Below the pieces are notes generated by a model. That model saw only the letters and a list, made by a program, of their open reading frames with translations. It had not been told where the DNA came from and searched no databases. Source: Savagea serpentis (GTDB lineage: Bacteria; Bacillota; Bacilli; Bacillales_A; Planococcaceae). Taken from it: a stretch of DNA of 64,000 bases. Positions 28,116 through 37,051 of this stretch are shown here, in pieces. Both the position numbers and the translations under genes were made by a program. Positions within the stretch are counted from its first letter, which is position 1. Every line of letters starts with the position of its first letter. The stretch is taken from positions 124,001-188,000 of the forward strand of contig NZ_JADKPV010000005.1 of assembly GCF_015351395.1 (NCBI RefSeq), in the 5' to 3' direction.

Positions 28116-29237
28116 TAGGATCTGTTTTAAAATGTGAACTGCTTCGTCGATTTCTTCTTTTGATACAGTGAGTGGTGGTAAGAGACGGAGAACATTATTA
28201 CCGGCAGCAACAGTTAATAATCCTGCTTCTTCGGCTTTTGCTAACACGTTTGCAACTTCCCAGCCCTGTTGACGAATACCGAAGAGTAAACCTTGTCCTT
28301 TCGTCTCCAGTGAAGGAAGTTCTTTTTCAATCGCTTCTTTTAAATAAGCGCCTTTTTCTTGCACTTGTTGTAAGAAGGTTTCATCGAAAATGATATCACA
28401 CACTTTCGACGCGACCGCTGTCGCTAAGTAGTTTCCACCGAATGTCGTCCCATGCGTTCCTGGACCGAATGTGTCAGCGAGTTCTTTCGTTGCGATCATC
28501 GCTCCGATTGGGAAACCTCCTCCTAAACCTTTTGCAAGTGACATAATATCGGGTCGGAGTGCCGTCTGTTGGAAAGCGTATTTCGTTCCTGTTCGACCGA
28601 CTCCAGTTTGCACTTCATCTACGATGATGAGCGCTCCGTATTGTTTGCTCATTTCGTTAATTTTATCAGCGAATGATGCGGTAATTGGTTCTACTCCACC
28701 TTCTCCTTGCACGACTTCTAACATGATTGCCGCAACATCGTCTCCCATCGCTCGTTCGAGTGCTGCTTCGTCATTGTAAGGAATAATGTCAAATGTTTCT
28801 AACATCGGGCCGAAACCTTCTTTTACTTTATCTTGTCCTGTCGCTGCCATCGTACCGAGTGTACGACCGTGAAACGACTGTTGGAATGTAATGATTTTAA
28901 ATTTCCCTGTATGTTTGCGCGCTAATTTAATCGCCGCTTCGTTCGCTTCCGCTCCACTATTGCAAAAGAGCGCTTGTCCGAAGTGAGTTCCTTCTATTAA
29001 TTTCGTTGCCACTTCTTCTTGCTTCGAGTTTTGGAATAAGTTTGACGTATGCCACACTTTTTTACTCTGTTCGCAAACGACTTGTACGAGTTCTTCATTC
29101 GCATGCCCGAGACTCGTGACAGCAATGCCACTCGAGAAGTCTAAATACTTTTTACCGTTTTGATCGTAAGCGATTGTTCCTTTTCCTTCTACGAGTTCAA
29201 TCGGTCGTCTCGCATAGTTTTGAAATAATACACTCAT
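28113..29237 (-). CDS. argD: Acetylornithine aminotransferase
   Basis: This PLP enzyme makes N-acetylornithine in arginine synthesis. The 374 residues include the class III aminotransferase signature around LIIVDEVQTGVGRTG, the PLP lysine in SLAKGLGGGFPIG and FCNSGAEANEAAIKLAR. It is the last gene of argCJBD; its ATG overlaps the argB stop (ATGA). Confidence 0.96.
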   Translation of the reverse strand: MSVLFQNYARRPIELVEGKGTIAYDQNGKKYLDFSSGIAVTSLGHANEELVQVVCEQSKKVWHTSNLFQNSKQEEVATKLIEGTHFGQALFCNSGAEANEAAIKLARKHTGKFKIITFQQSFHGRTLGTMAATGQDKVKEGFGPMLETFDIIPYNDEAALERAMGDDVAAIMLEVVQGEGGVEPITASFADKINEMSKQYGALIIVDEVQTGVGRTGTKYAFQQTALRPDIMSLAKGLGGGFPIGAMIATKELADTFGPGTHGTTFGGNYLATAVASKVCDIIFDETFLQQVQEKGAYLKEAIEKELPSLETKGQGLLFGIRQQGWEVANVLAKAEEAGLLTVAAGNNVLRLLPPLTVSKEEIDEAVHILKQIL

Positions 29238-30016
29238 TGTACATTCTCCTTTATGTCATCTACAATCGTCGTTCCTTGTAGTGTTTCATTCGTAATTTGA
29301 ACGCTCGCCACGCCTTCTTTCATCGTCGCTAAAGCACCTTTCACTTTCGGAATCATCCCGCCATAAATCGTACCATCTTCAATCCAACGATTGATTTCAC
29401 ATTCTGTCGTCGACTCGATGAGTTCTCCATCAACGAGCAATCCTTGTACGTCTGTGACGAAAATCATTTGATCCGCTTGTAAGCTGACGGCTACCGCTGT
29501 CGCTGCGTCATCACCGTTAATGTTGAGCGGTTCTCCTTGTTCATTACATCCGACACAACTAATGACCGGAATGACGTTGAGTGCGAACAATTTTTCAAGC
29601 CACGCTTTATGCACTTCTTGCACGACGCCTACTTCTCCGTACGTCGCTTCGTCTAAATATGTACAGACGAACAATTGATTGTCATACCCTGATAAACCGA
29701 CCGCTTCAAGCCCAGCCTTTGTCAATCGGTGGACGAGTGGTGCGTTCACTTCACCATTCAATGTATTGCGTACAATTTTTGCCGCCTTCTTCGTCGTAAC
29801 ACGCAAACCGTTTACCGTTTCATACGGTATGTTCGCTTCTTCTAATGCGCGCGATATGTTCGGTCCCCCACCGTGTGTGATGACGATATTTGAATGTTGA
29901 TGCATCTCTTTCAACTTCGTAAAAAATGAGTCATTCAATTCACTTAACATACTTCCACCTAATTTTAAAACGATCGTATCACGTTCGGTATGAAGCGTTG
30001 ATTTGCACGTAGTCAT
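29234..30016 (-). CDS. argB: Acetylglutamate kinase
   Basis: ArgB phosphorylates N-acetylglutamate. The 260-residue protein has the amino-acid kinase motifs VLKLGGSM, THGGGPNIS and FVTDVQGL. I start it at the ATG at 30016, which lies 37 bp inside argJ and 11 nt after GGGGGTG; no later start in frame precedes the catalytic LGG motif with a suitable site. The N terminus is therefore about ten residues longer than in B. subtilis. There is no long N-terminal helix of the arginine-inhibited type, so feedback control by arginine is doubtful. Confidence 0.93.
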   Translation of the reverse strand: MTTCKSTLHTERDTIVLKLGGSMLSELNDSFFTKLKEMHQHSNIVITHGGGPNISRALEEANIPYETVNGLRVTTKKAAKIVRNTLNGEVNAPLVHRLTKAGLEAVGLSGYDNQLFVCTYLDEATYGEVGVVQEVHKAWLEKLFALNVIPVISCVGCNEQGEPLNINGDDAATAVAVSLQADQMIFVTDVQGLLVDGELIESTTECEINRWIEDGTIYGGMIPKVKGALATMKEGVASVQITNETLQGTTIVDDIKENVQ

Positions 30017-31205
30017 ATGATAAATCGCACCCCCATGCTGTTCCTGAAGCGTCTCCGATTCCGAGATCGATATCGATGACGACTTCACTTTTCTTTAAAT
30101 AATGTGTCACGGCTGCATCTTCAAATGGGACAGGCTCTCCCATAGAGAGCACGTCAAATGGACCGATCTTAATGGAAATTTTGTTTGGGTCGATCGGGAC
30201 ACCGCTATATCCGATGGCTGCAATAATACGTCCCCAGTTGCCATCATTTCCATACATCGCTGTTTTCACGAGTGGTGAACCGACCACTTTTTTCGCGATG
30301 ATGCGCGATGTTTCCTCGCACATTCCATTATTCACATTCACTTCAACGAGCTTCGTCGCTCCTTCTCCGTCTTTTGCAATCATTTTCGCTAAATCTTCAC
30401 TTACTGCACGTACCCCTTCAACGAATACATCCCAGTCTGGATGTTCGTCTGTTAACATGTCATTTTCAGCCATTCCGTTTGCCATGACGAGAACCGTATC
30501 GTTCGTCGATGTGTCGCCATCTACTGTAATCGAGTTAAACGTTTGATCTGTAATCGAAGACAATGCTTGTTGTAACGCTTCTGACGTTACCGCTGCGTCC
30601 GTCGTAATGAATGCGAGCATCGTCGCCATATTCGGCGCAATCATTCCTGAACCTTTTGCGACCCCTGAAATCGTCACTTCTTTGCCGTCGATGTCGAGAA
30701 CGTATGATGTCGTTTTCGTCACAGTATCGGTCGTTAAAATCGCTTGAGATACTTGAATTGCATTTTCAGAAGACGTTCCGATATATAATTTATCGATTCC
30801 TGTTAATACCGGTTCCATATTCATCTGTTCTCCGATAATTCCTGTTGACGCTACTCCGACTAAGTTCGAGTCAATTCCTAATTTCTCAGCTGTCGCTTGT
30901 TGCATCTTATACGCATTTTCCAGTCCTTGCTTTCCTGTACATGCGTTCGCGTTTCCTGAATTGACGACAATCGCCTGCATCTTTTTCGTTTCGTAAACGA
31001 CTTCTTTCGTCACATGTAAAGGTGCTGCTTGAATCGCATTTGTCGTAAATACTCCTGCGACATGCGCTGGAACTTCGCTATAAATGATTGCTAAGTCGCT
31101 GCGCTTATATTTCAGTCCACAATGCATACCGCCTGCGCGGTACCCTTTCGGTGTAATGACATTTTTATGAGAATATTGTTTTTGAATTTTTTGTACGAGT
31201 TCCAA
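29979..31205 (-). CDS. argJ: Glutamate N-acetyltransferase / amino-acid N-acetyltransferase
   Basis: ArgJ moves the acetyl group from acetylornithine back to glutamate (cyclic pathway) and can also start the pathway from acetyl-CoA. The 408-residue precursor is cut by itself into two chains at the Ala-Thr bond in APNMATMLAFITTDA. No argA or argE is needed with this enzyme, and none is seen here. It begins with TTG at 31205, seven bases after AAGGTG; an out-of-frame ATG lies between. Confidence 0.95.
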   Translation of the reverse strand: MELVQKIQKQYSHKNVITPKGYRAGGMHCGLKYKRSDLAIIYSEVPAHVAGVFTTNAIQAAPLHVTKEVVYETKKMQAIVVNSGNANACTGKQGLENAYKMQQATAEKLGIDSNLVGVASTGIIGEQMNMEPVLTGIDKLYIGTSSENAIQVSQAILTTDTVTKTTSYVLDIDGKEVTISGVAKGSGMIAPNMATMLAFITTDAAVTSEALQQALSSITDQTFNSITVDGDTSTNDTVLVMANGMAENDMLTDEHPDWDVFVEGVRAVSEDLAKMIAKDGEGATKLVEVNVNNGMCEETSRIIAKKVVGSPLVKTAMYGNDGNWGRIIAAIGYSGVPIDPNKISIKIGPFDVLSMGEPVPFEDAAVTHYLKKSEVVIDIDLGIGDASGTAWGCDLSYDYVQINASYRT

Positions 31206-31229
31206 TGCATGTCACCTTCCTATCTTTCA

Positions 31230-32264
31230 TTACATATATAATGGTATTTGGTCTAATCCGTCCATTTCGTCGTAACCGAACAGTACGTTCATATTTTGAA
31301 TCGCCTGTCCTGCTGCGCCTTTCACTAAGTTGTCAATCGCTGCGACGACCGTTAAGCGATTTGTCCGTTCATCTAAGTCCCAATGAATATCACAATAGTT
31401 CGTTCCGCGTACACGATTCGTTCCAAACATACCTGCTTCTTCAATTAAACGAACGAATGGAGCATCTTTATACGCTTCTTCAAACGCTCGTTGAATCATG
31501 TCTTCCGTCGTTCCTTCTTTCACGTTGATGTACGTCGTACTCAAAATACCGCGCATCATCGGAACGAGATGGGTAGAGAACGTAATCGTATCTTCCGTCC
31601 CTGCAAACATTTTTAAACCTTGTTCAATTTCTGGAATATGTTGATGTTTATTCATTTTATAAATCGAAATATTTTCATTCGCTTCACAAAAATGAGAACT
31701 TTTCACTAAGCTATTTCCTGAACCTGTCACACCACTTTTTGCATCGATTATGCATGTGCCTGGAATAACGAGGTCCTCTTTATACAATGGGATTGTCGAT
31801 AGTAATGCTGCAGTCGGGTAACAGCCAGGGTTTGAAATGAATGTCGATCCTTTCACATTTTCTTTCGCCCATTCTGTTAAACCGTATACTGCTTTATCCA
31901 CATATTGTTGTTTCGCACTTTTTTTACCGTACCAATTTTCATAATCTTCTAAATTTTTAAGTCGGAAATCACCAGATAAGTCGATTAACACGACATCTTT
32001 ATTCATTAAAGGTTCAAACAGTGTCGATGTGACCCCTGCTGGTGTACTTGCAAAAATAACATCGTACTGTGCTAGTTTTGAATAATTGATCTCCAGTAAT
32101 GGTTGATCATATATTTGAATCATACTTGGATATTTATTAGAGTATTGCTCTCCGACTTCCGATGATGTAAAGACATCAATTGCTTCTACTTTTGAATGAC
32201 CATGCAGTAAGCGGATAAGTTCAGCTCCTCCGAAACCTGTTGCGCCAATAATTGCAATTTTCAT
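31230..32264 (-). CDS. argC: N-acetyl-gamma-glutamyl-phosphate reductase
   Basis: ArgC reduces acetylglutamyl phosphate with NADPH. The 344 residues have the Rossmann motif IIGATGFGGAELIRLL and the active-site cysteine in SNPGCYPTAA. The start is the ATG at 32264, six bases after GAGGTG; a GTG three codons earlier is part of that site. argC is the first gene of argCJBD and is read from the promoter at 32295-32323. Confidence 0.96.
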   Translation of the reverse strand: MKIAIIGATGFGGAELIRLLHGHSKVEAIDVFTSSEVGEQYSNKYPSMIQIYDQPLLEINYSKLAQYDVIFASTPAGVTSTLFEPLMNKDVVLIDLSGDFRLKNLEDYENWYGKKSAKQQYVDKAVYGLTEWAKENVKGSTFISNPGCYPTAALLSTIPLYKEDLVIPGTCIIDAKSGVTGSGNSLVKSSHFCEANENISIYKMNKHQHIPEIEQGLKMFAGTEDTITFSTHLVPMMRGILSTTYINVKEGTTEDMIQRAFEEAYKDAPFVRLIEEAGMFGTNRVRGTNYCDIHWDLDERTNRLTVVAAIDNLVKGAAGQAIQNMNVLFGYDEMDGLDQIPLYM

Positions 32265-32294
32265 TTCCTTCACCTCTTCGTATTCATAATCATT

Positions 32295-32323
32295 AGTATA
32301 GACATGTATATTTATAAAGTCAA
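32295..32323 (-). promoter_or_regulatory. argC promoter
   Basis: On the minus strand TTGACT (32323-32318), a 17-bp spacer and TATACT (32300-32295) form a good vegetative promoter about 30 bp before the argC start codon. Confidence 0.85.
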
Positions 32324-32340
32324 ATGTATTTTTATTTATT
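32303..32340. promoter_or_regulatory. Tandem ARG-box-like sites, candidate ArgR/AhrC operator
   Basis: Two 18-bp elements at 32303-32320 and 32323-32340 each keep the TGnATWWWWAT core of the ARG box and lie 20 bp apart centre to centre, the usual spacing for a hexameric arginine repressor. They cover the spacer and -35 of the argC promoter. The outer positions deviate from consensus. Confidence 0.55.
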
Positions 32341-32363
32341 TATATTTTCTTTGTATTTTATGC

Positions 32364-32390
32364 TATACTGTTTTTAGCAGTAGGTACTAA
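32364..32390 (+). promoter_or_regulatory. fabI promoter with FapR-like operator
   Basis: An extended -10 (TGCTATACT, hexamer at 32364-32369) lies 48 bp before fabI. Directly downstream, TTAGCAGTAGGTACTAA (32374-32390) matches 12 of 17 positions of the FapR operator consensus, with a perfect right half GGTACTAA. FapR represses fatty-acid synthesis genes, including fabI, in Bacillus and Staphylococcus until malonyl-CoA is present. Confidence 0.65.
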
Positions 32391-32417
32391 TAGAAGGTAT
32401 AAATGGAGGGTTAAGAA

Positions 32418-33194
32418 ATGGATTTATTACAATTAAAAAATAAAAATATCGTCGTCATGGGTGTTGCAAATGAACGAAGCATCGCATGGGGGATTGCCAA
32501 ACAATTATTCGCACTTGAAGCGAACGTCATTTTCACTTATCGAAAAGACCGTTCGAAAAAAAGTTTAGAACGCGCATTGGAAAAAGCAGGTTTTAAAGCA
32601 CATGCGATTATTCAATGTGATGTGAATGAAGATGCAAGCATCCAAGAAGCTTTCTCTACATTAAAAGATACTGTCGGAACTGTACATGGGCTCGTTCACT
32701 CTGTCGCTTTCGCCCATCAAGAAGATTTGCGCGACGATTATATTAATACATCACGGGACGGATTCGCATTCGCTCTCGACTCGAGCGCATACTCATTAGC
32801 AGCCGTAAGTCGCGCAGTACGTCCTTTAATGACAGAAGGCGGTTCTATCTTAACGATGAGTTATCTCGGAGCAGAGCGTGTATTATATGGATACAACATT
32901 ATGGGGGTCGCAAAAGCAGCACTCGAGTCAAGCGTTCGCTATTTAGCGAATGACCTTGGAAAAGAAGGAATTCGTGTCAACGCGATTTCCGCAGGTGCGG
33001 TGCGTACCCTTTCCGCAAAAGGCGTGCCCGCATTCAATGACATTTTGACTCGCGTCGAAGAAGAAGCACCACTTCGTCGCAACATTACACAAGAAGAAGT
33101 TGCCAACATGTCGATTGCCATGCTAAGTCAACTATCGACTGGGGTAACGGGTGAAATTATTTACGTCGATGGCGGATACAATATAATCGGATAA
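32418..33194 (+). CDS. fabI: Enoyl-[acyl-carrier-protein] reductase
   Basis: FabI performs the last reduction of each fatty-acid elongation cycle. The 258 residues have GVANERSIAWGIAKQ for cofactor binding and the catalytic pair in YNIMGVAK (Tyr-X6-Lys), with a second tyrosine nine to ten residues before it. The RKDRSKK segment after the second strand resembles the NADPH-preferring Staphylococcus aureus enzyme (RKERSRK). GGAGG precedes the ATG. It is monocistronic with a FapR-like operator in front and a bidirectional terminator behind. Confidence 0.96.
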   Translation: MDLLQLKNKNIVVMGVANERSIAWGIAKQLFALEANVIFTYRKDRSKKSLERALEKAGFKAHAIIQCDVNEDASIQEAFSTLKDTVGTVHGLVHSVAFAHQEDLRDDYINTSRDGFAFALDSSAYSLAAVSRAVRPLMTEGGSILTMSYLGAERVLYGYNIMGVAKAALESSVRYLANDLGKEGIRVNAISAGAVRTLSAKGVPAFNDILTRVEEEAPLRRNITQEEVANMSIAMLSQLSTGVTGEIIYVDGGYNIIG

Positions 33195-33195
33195 T

Positions 33196-33240
33196 AAAAA
33201 ACGGTTTCTTCTCATCTTTTGTGAGAAGAAACCGTTTTTT
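33196..33240. terminator. Bidirectional terminator between fabI and the MFS gene
   Basis: AAACGGTTTCTTCTCA and TGAGAAGAAACCGTTT form a perfect 16-bp stem with a seven-base loop and T6 tail. Confidence 0.93.
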
Positions 33241-34517
33241 CATTTCGCAAAAAGAGTCGCTCGTTGACGCGCTTGTCCCCATAAAATAAAAGGCACAATT
33301 AAAATGCCAATGACTCCAGCAATGACACCCAGTATTAAATAACTCATCTGACTGACAATTACACCGGATAAAATGCTGCCTCCCGCTCCTGATAATGCGA
33401 TGAATACGTCTGCAGAACCTTGTACTTTCGCCGTACGTGAACGATGTGCAGAGTCGACAACGATCGCTGTTCCACTAATTAAACCAAAGTTCCAACCAAC
33501 ACCTAATAAAATGAGCGCTGTTAATATTGGACCGAGTGACTCAACTGGCCCAAATGCTGCAAGGAGACTCGCAATGAGTAATGTAGTTCCTGCTGCTACG
33601 GCCATCCACGTACGACCAATTTTGTCAACGAGCACTCCTGTAAATAAGGAAGGTAAATACATTCCTGCGATGTGGAAGCCAATCACCATACCCGTTTGTT
33701 CCATCGTGAATCCATGACTTTGCATATAAATCGGTGTCATCGTCATGACCGCTACCATCACGACATGGCTAATGACCATAATGACAGTACCGATTGTTAC
33801 ACCTCGTTTTTCATGTGTAGACATCGGTGGTACTTCGACTTCTTTTTCATCTTTTTGACGCTCTTTCTCTAATTGTTGTGCAACGATAAAGGGATCTGGG
33901 CGTAACCAAATGTATAAAACAAGGCCTGCTAATGTATAAGCGACCGCCGCTAACATGAAAGGCCCTGACAATGTCGGGAAGCCAATCGAATCAGCAAAAC
34001 GCCCCATCGGCGCTACTAAGTTCGGTCCTGCAACTGCACCGAATGTTGTCGAAACCATCGCAGCACTCACTGCTGTCGCTCGCTTTTGTGGAAGAGCTAA
34101 GTCTGTTCCTGCATAACGCGCTTGCAAGTTTGTCGCTGTCCCTGAACCGTAAATGAATAATGACAATAATAAAAGCGGGACGCTTTCCCAGTAAGCAGCG
34201 GCAATGACTCCAACTGCACCGATTGCTCCGACGAAAAATCCGTACGATAAGCCAAGGCGACGTCCGTGAGTTTGTGTGTGACGCCCAACTAAATAAGCAG
34301 CAAGTCCTGAGCCGAATGTGAAAAGCGCACTCGGAATACCCGCCGCGCCGTCTCCCCCTAGCATATCTTTCGCCATTAGAGCGCCGACTGTAATTCCTGC
34401 TGCAAGCCCTGCTCCACTAAAAACTTGTGATAAAATAACGATCCATAACGTCCTTTTATATAACTGTTGTTGTTTTCCATCCGTCATGACGATGGCATCG
34501 ATTTGATTCTTTTTCAC
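33240..34517 (-). CDS. MFS transporter, 12 membrane segments
   Basis: The 425-residue protein has about 12 membrane helices with a charged central loop (EKERQKDEKEVE). The loop between helices 2 and 3 contains GRHTQTHGRRLG, a degenerate form of the MFS motif A, and loop 8-9 has GVLVDKIGRTW. It resembles proton-coupled multidrug or metabolite exporters; the substrate is unknown. The start is GTG at 34517, seven bases after GGAGG; an ATG eight codons upstream has no such site. Confidence 0.87.
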   Translation of the reverse strand: MKKNQIDAIVMTDGKQQQLYKRTLWIVILSQVFSGAGLAAGITVGALMAKDMLGGDGAAGIPSALFTFGSGLAAYLVGRHTQTHGRRLGLSYGFFVGAIGAVGVIAAAYWESVPLLLLSLFIYGSGTATNLQARYAGTDLALPQKRATAVSAAMVSTTFGAVAGPNLVAPMGRFADSIGFPTLSGPFMLAAVAYTLAGLVLYIWLRPDPFIVAQQLEKERQKDEKEVEVPPMSTHEKRGVTIGTVIMVISHVVMVAVMTMTPIYMQSHGFTMEQTGMVIGFHIAGMYLPSLFTGVLVDKIGRTWMAVAAGTTLLIASLLAAFGPVESLGPILTALILLGVGWNFGLISGTAIVVDSAHRSRTAKVQGSADVFIALSGAGGSILSGVIVSQMSYLILGVIAGVIGILIVPFILWGQARQRATLFAK

Positions 34518-34603
34518 TCTTGTTCCTCCCTCGTATCGCATTATTGCTACATCCTATCATAATTCTTCACGTTTCCTTCACAAAATGCTCAAGGGGGTAT
34601 ATT

Positions 34604-35188
34604 TTATTTACGAAAAGTAGAAACATACGGATTACCACGCTCAAAAAAGCGCCACGGATAATCGGCAGCGCGTCCACTATTTGCAATTCCTACACGTGGA
34701 CTACGAGCAATCTTCACTCCTTTTTCTCCTTCTTCTATATACAAGGGACGTTCATTTAACGGATGTGCATAGAGTGCCTTCGTAATATGAAAAGCTTTTG
34801 TCAACTTCCCTGGACCATTCGTCCAATCGATTTGCCTTTTCACTGTTGCACGATTTTGTTTCATCACTTCTAGTCCTGCAATCGGCTCAACCGCGCGAAT
34901 GAGTACACCATGTGGTTGTCCCACTCTTCCTGTTACGACATTGAGCAAAGCATGCGTATGCATTTCATAAATATACGCATGTCCCGCTTCTTGAAACATC
35001 GCTTTCGTGCGTTCTGTCGGCCGATTCGAATACGAGTGAGCAGCACGGTCGAGAGGCCCTGCATACGCTTCTGTTTCTACAATTTTTCCAACGAGCGTTT
35101 CTCCATCTATTTCACGTACTAAATAACATCCAATTAATTCACGAGCCACTTGAATAACAGGTCTTTCATAAAAAGAACGTTGTAACAT
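34604..35188 (-). CDS. 3-methyladenine DNA glycosylase, AAG/MPG family
   Basis: This enzyme removes alkylated or deaminated purines from DNA. The 194 residues match the AAG fold: ARELIGCYLVRE, the catalytic glutamate in VETEAYAG, the intercalating-tyrosine region YIYEMHTHALLNVVTG, and RVGIANSGRAADYPWRF at the C terminus. B. subtilis Aag has the same length range. Here the usual YGMHYC stretch reads YEMHTHA. The ATG follows GGAGG. It lies in a same-strand run with the AIM24 gene upstream and the MFS gene downstream. Confidence 0.92.
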   Translation of the reverse strand: MLQRSFYERPVIQVARELIGCYLVREIDGETLVGKIVETEAYAGPLDRAAHSYSNRPTERTKAMFQEAGHAYIYEMHTHALLNVVTGRVGQPHGVLIRAVEPIAGLEVMKQNRATVKRQIDWTNGPGKLTKAFHITKALYAHPLNERPLYIEEGEKGVKIARSPRVGIANSGRAADYPWRFFERGNPYVSTFRK

Positions 35189-35234
35189 TTTCTTTCCTCC
35201 TAACTAAAAAAGTACGATTCATTCGCACTTTCTC

Positions 35235-35927
35235 TTAACTATCTTGCGTTGCATACGTTTCCTCGAATGGCTGAATAATAACGAAACCTTCGCCTTCAAA
35301 CTTCATTTGAACCGATTCTCCACTTCCACGCCCGATAAATGTGCGCATCGACACATCCATGACAAACTCAGGCTCTAAATGACCACTCCAAGCAACTGTC
35401 GCATTCGGATCCGTCATGACAGGTTCTCCCGGTTTTACAATTAGCGTAAGCGGCTCAAAATGAGTCGTAATCGCTACTTTCCCCGGTCCTTGTAAATGAA
35501 CATTGAATAATCCTCCTGCCATCATGCCTGCCATTTTTCGCATAAAACGAATATCCCACTCAACACTCGGTTCAAAAGCTAGCAAGTCATTGCCATTAAC
35601 AGTCAATGTATCTCCTTGTAAGTCAAAAATTGTCACTTTCTTCCCTTGATCTGCTAAGTACAACTCTCCTTTTCCTATCGCCTTCATTAAAGATGTTCCT
35701 TCTCCTGTAAACGCCTTTTTAAACATTTTACCGAGACCGTGTTCAGCCATGCGTTCCCGTTCAAACTTAATATCCCCTTTATATGAAATCATCGCGCCCA
35801 TCTTTGCCCATACGGTACCGTCTAAATTGACTTCCAACACGCGCTCTGTTTCCAGTTGAAAATAATCAGCTTTTTTATCATCTTGCTTCGTCTCATTGAT
35901 AAATTGTTGCAATGAATAACTTGTCAT
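35235..35927 (-). CDS. AIM24 family protein
   Basis: The 230 residues match the bacterial AIM24 domain, a beta-rich fold with many glycines (AKMGAMISYKGDIKFERE, GEGLFN-like segment MMAGGLFNVHLQGPGKVAITTH). In eukaryotes AIM24 is mitochondrial; in bacteria no role is established. It is soluble and has no signal peptide. The start follows AAAGGAGG. It is first in a minus-strand run with the AAG glycosylase gene 46 bp downstream. Confidence 0.88.
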   Translation of the reverse strand: MTSYSLQQFINETKQDDKKADYFQLETERVLEVNLDGTVWAKMGAMISYKGDIKFERERMAEHGLGKMFKKAFTGEGTSLMKAIGKGELYLADQGKKVTIFDLQGDTLTVNGNDLLAFEPSVEWDIRFMRKMAGMMAGGLFNVHLQGPGKVAITTHFEPLTLIVKPGEPVMTDPNATVAWSGHLEPEFVMDVSMRTFIGRGSGESVQMKFEGEGFVIIQPFEETYATQDS

Positions 35928-36037
35928 GTTGCATGCCTCCTTTTCTTCCTATACGATCTATTCCCAAATATGTTTCGAAATAACTTCATGAAATTGAAAA
36001 AGAGCGCTATACTGATTCGTTAAGGAGGAATGTTTTT

Positions 36038-37051
36038 ATGAAATTAAGCATATTAGATCAATCGCGTATTGCGACAGGGAGCAATGCCGCGGAAGCGCTT
36101 CAAAATACAGTACAACTTGCACAACTTGCCGATAAACTAGGCTTTCATCGCTTTTGGGTATCGGAACATCATGATACGAAAAAATTTGCAGGATCTTCTC
36201 CAGAAATATTAATGACCCACCTCGCCTCTCAAACGAAACGAATTCGTGTAGGAACAGGCGGAGTCATGCTCCCTCACTATTCTGCATACAAAGTAGCGGA
36301 AAATTTCAAAATTCTTGAAACTCTTTTCCCGAATCGAATCGATGCTGGTATCGGGCGAGCACCAGGGGGTATGCCACGTGCGACATATGCGCTCAATAAT
36401 GGACAATACCGCAATGTCGACCGCTTCCCAGAACAAGTAGATGAGTTGAAATATTATTTATATGACACATTGCCTGACAACCATCCATATGGAAATTTAA
36501 AAGCGACACCGTTAACAGATACGAAAACACCTGTTTGGATGCTCGGATCTAGTACGAGTTCCGCACAACTTGCAGCGAGTAAAGGACTTCCTTACATGTT
36601 TGCTCACTTTATCAACCACGAGGCAGGCGATTATGCAGCGAGCATTTATCGCAAGCATTTCGTCCCTTCAGACGAACTCGCTTATCCTGAGCAAGGGGTC
36701 GCTGTCTTTTTCATCTGTGCGGAGACGGACGAAAAGGCTGAATACTTAGCGAAAGCAGCGGACCTTTCACTCCTTATGCAAGCGACGGGCATGCCGTCGA
36801 ATGGTACGCCTTCACCGGAAGAGGCGATACATCGTGAATATAATAGTTATGAATTGGCAGCAATTGCAGACAATCGAAAACGAATGATTGTCGGCTCACC
36901 AAAAACAGCGAAGCGCAAAATTAAAGAGCTCGCTGCAAAATACCATGCTGAAGAAGTGATGCTCGTCATGTTTATGCATGACTATGAAGATAAATTAAAA
37001 GCGATTCAACTCATTTCAAACGAATGTCATGCGACTGGAGAAATTGATTAA
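36038..37051 (+). CDS. Luciferase-like (LLM) flavin-dependent monooxygenase
   Basis: The 337-residue protein belongs to the MsnO8/YceB-type luciferase-like subgroup: KLSILDQSRIATG at the N terminus, WVSEHHDTKKFAGSSPEILMTH and AGIGRAPGG. These are single-component TIM-barrel proteins that use reduced FMN supplied by another enzyme. The substrate is unknown. The start follows AAGGAGG. Its last 41 bp overlap the UPF0178 gene on the opposite strand. Confidence 0.9.
   Translation: MKLSILDQSRIATGSNAAEALQNTVQLAQLADKLGFHRFWVSEHHDTKKFAGSSPEILMTHLASQTKRIRVGTGGVMLPHYSAYKVAENFKILETLFPNRIDAGIGRAPGGMPRATYALNNGQYRNVDRFPEQVDELKYYLYDTLPDNHPYGNLKATPLTDTKTPVWMLGSSTSSAQLAASKGLPYMFAHFINHEAGDYAASIYRKHFVPSDELAYPEQGVAVFFICAETDEKAEYLAKAADLSLLMQATGMPSNGTPSPEEAIHREYNSYELAAIADNRKRMIVGSPKTAKRKIKELAAKYHAEEVMLVMFMHDYEDKLKAIQLISNECHATGEID

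Noticed and set aside
30172-30546. Antisense open frame of 124 codons within argJ
   Set aside because: It lies wholly inside argJ, has no ribosome binding site or promoter, and its composition is that of a reversed coding strand.
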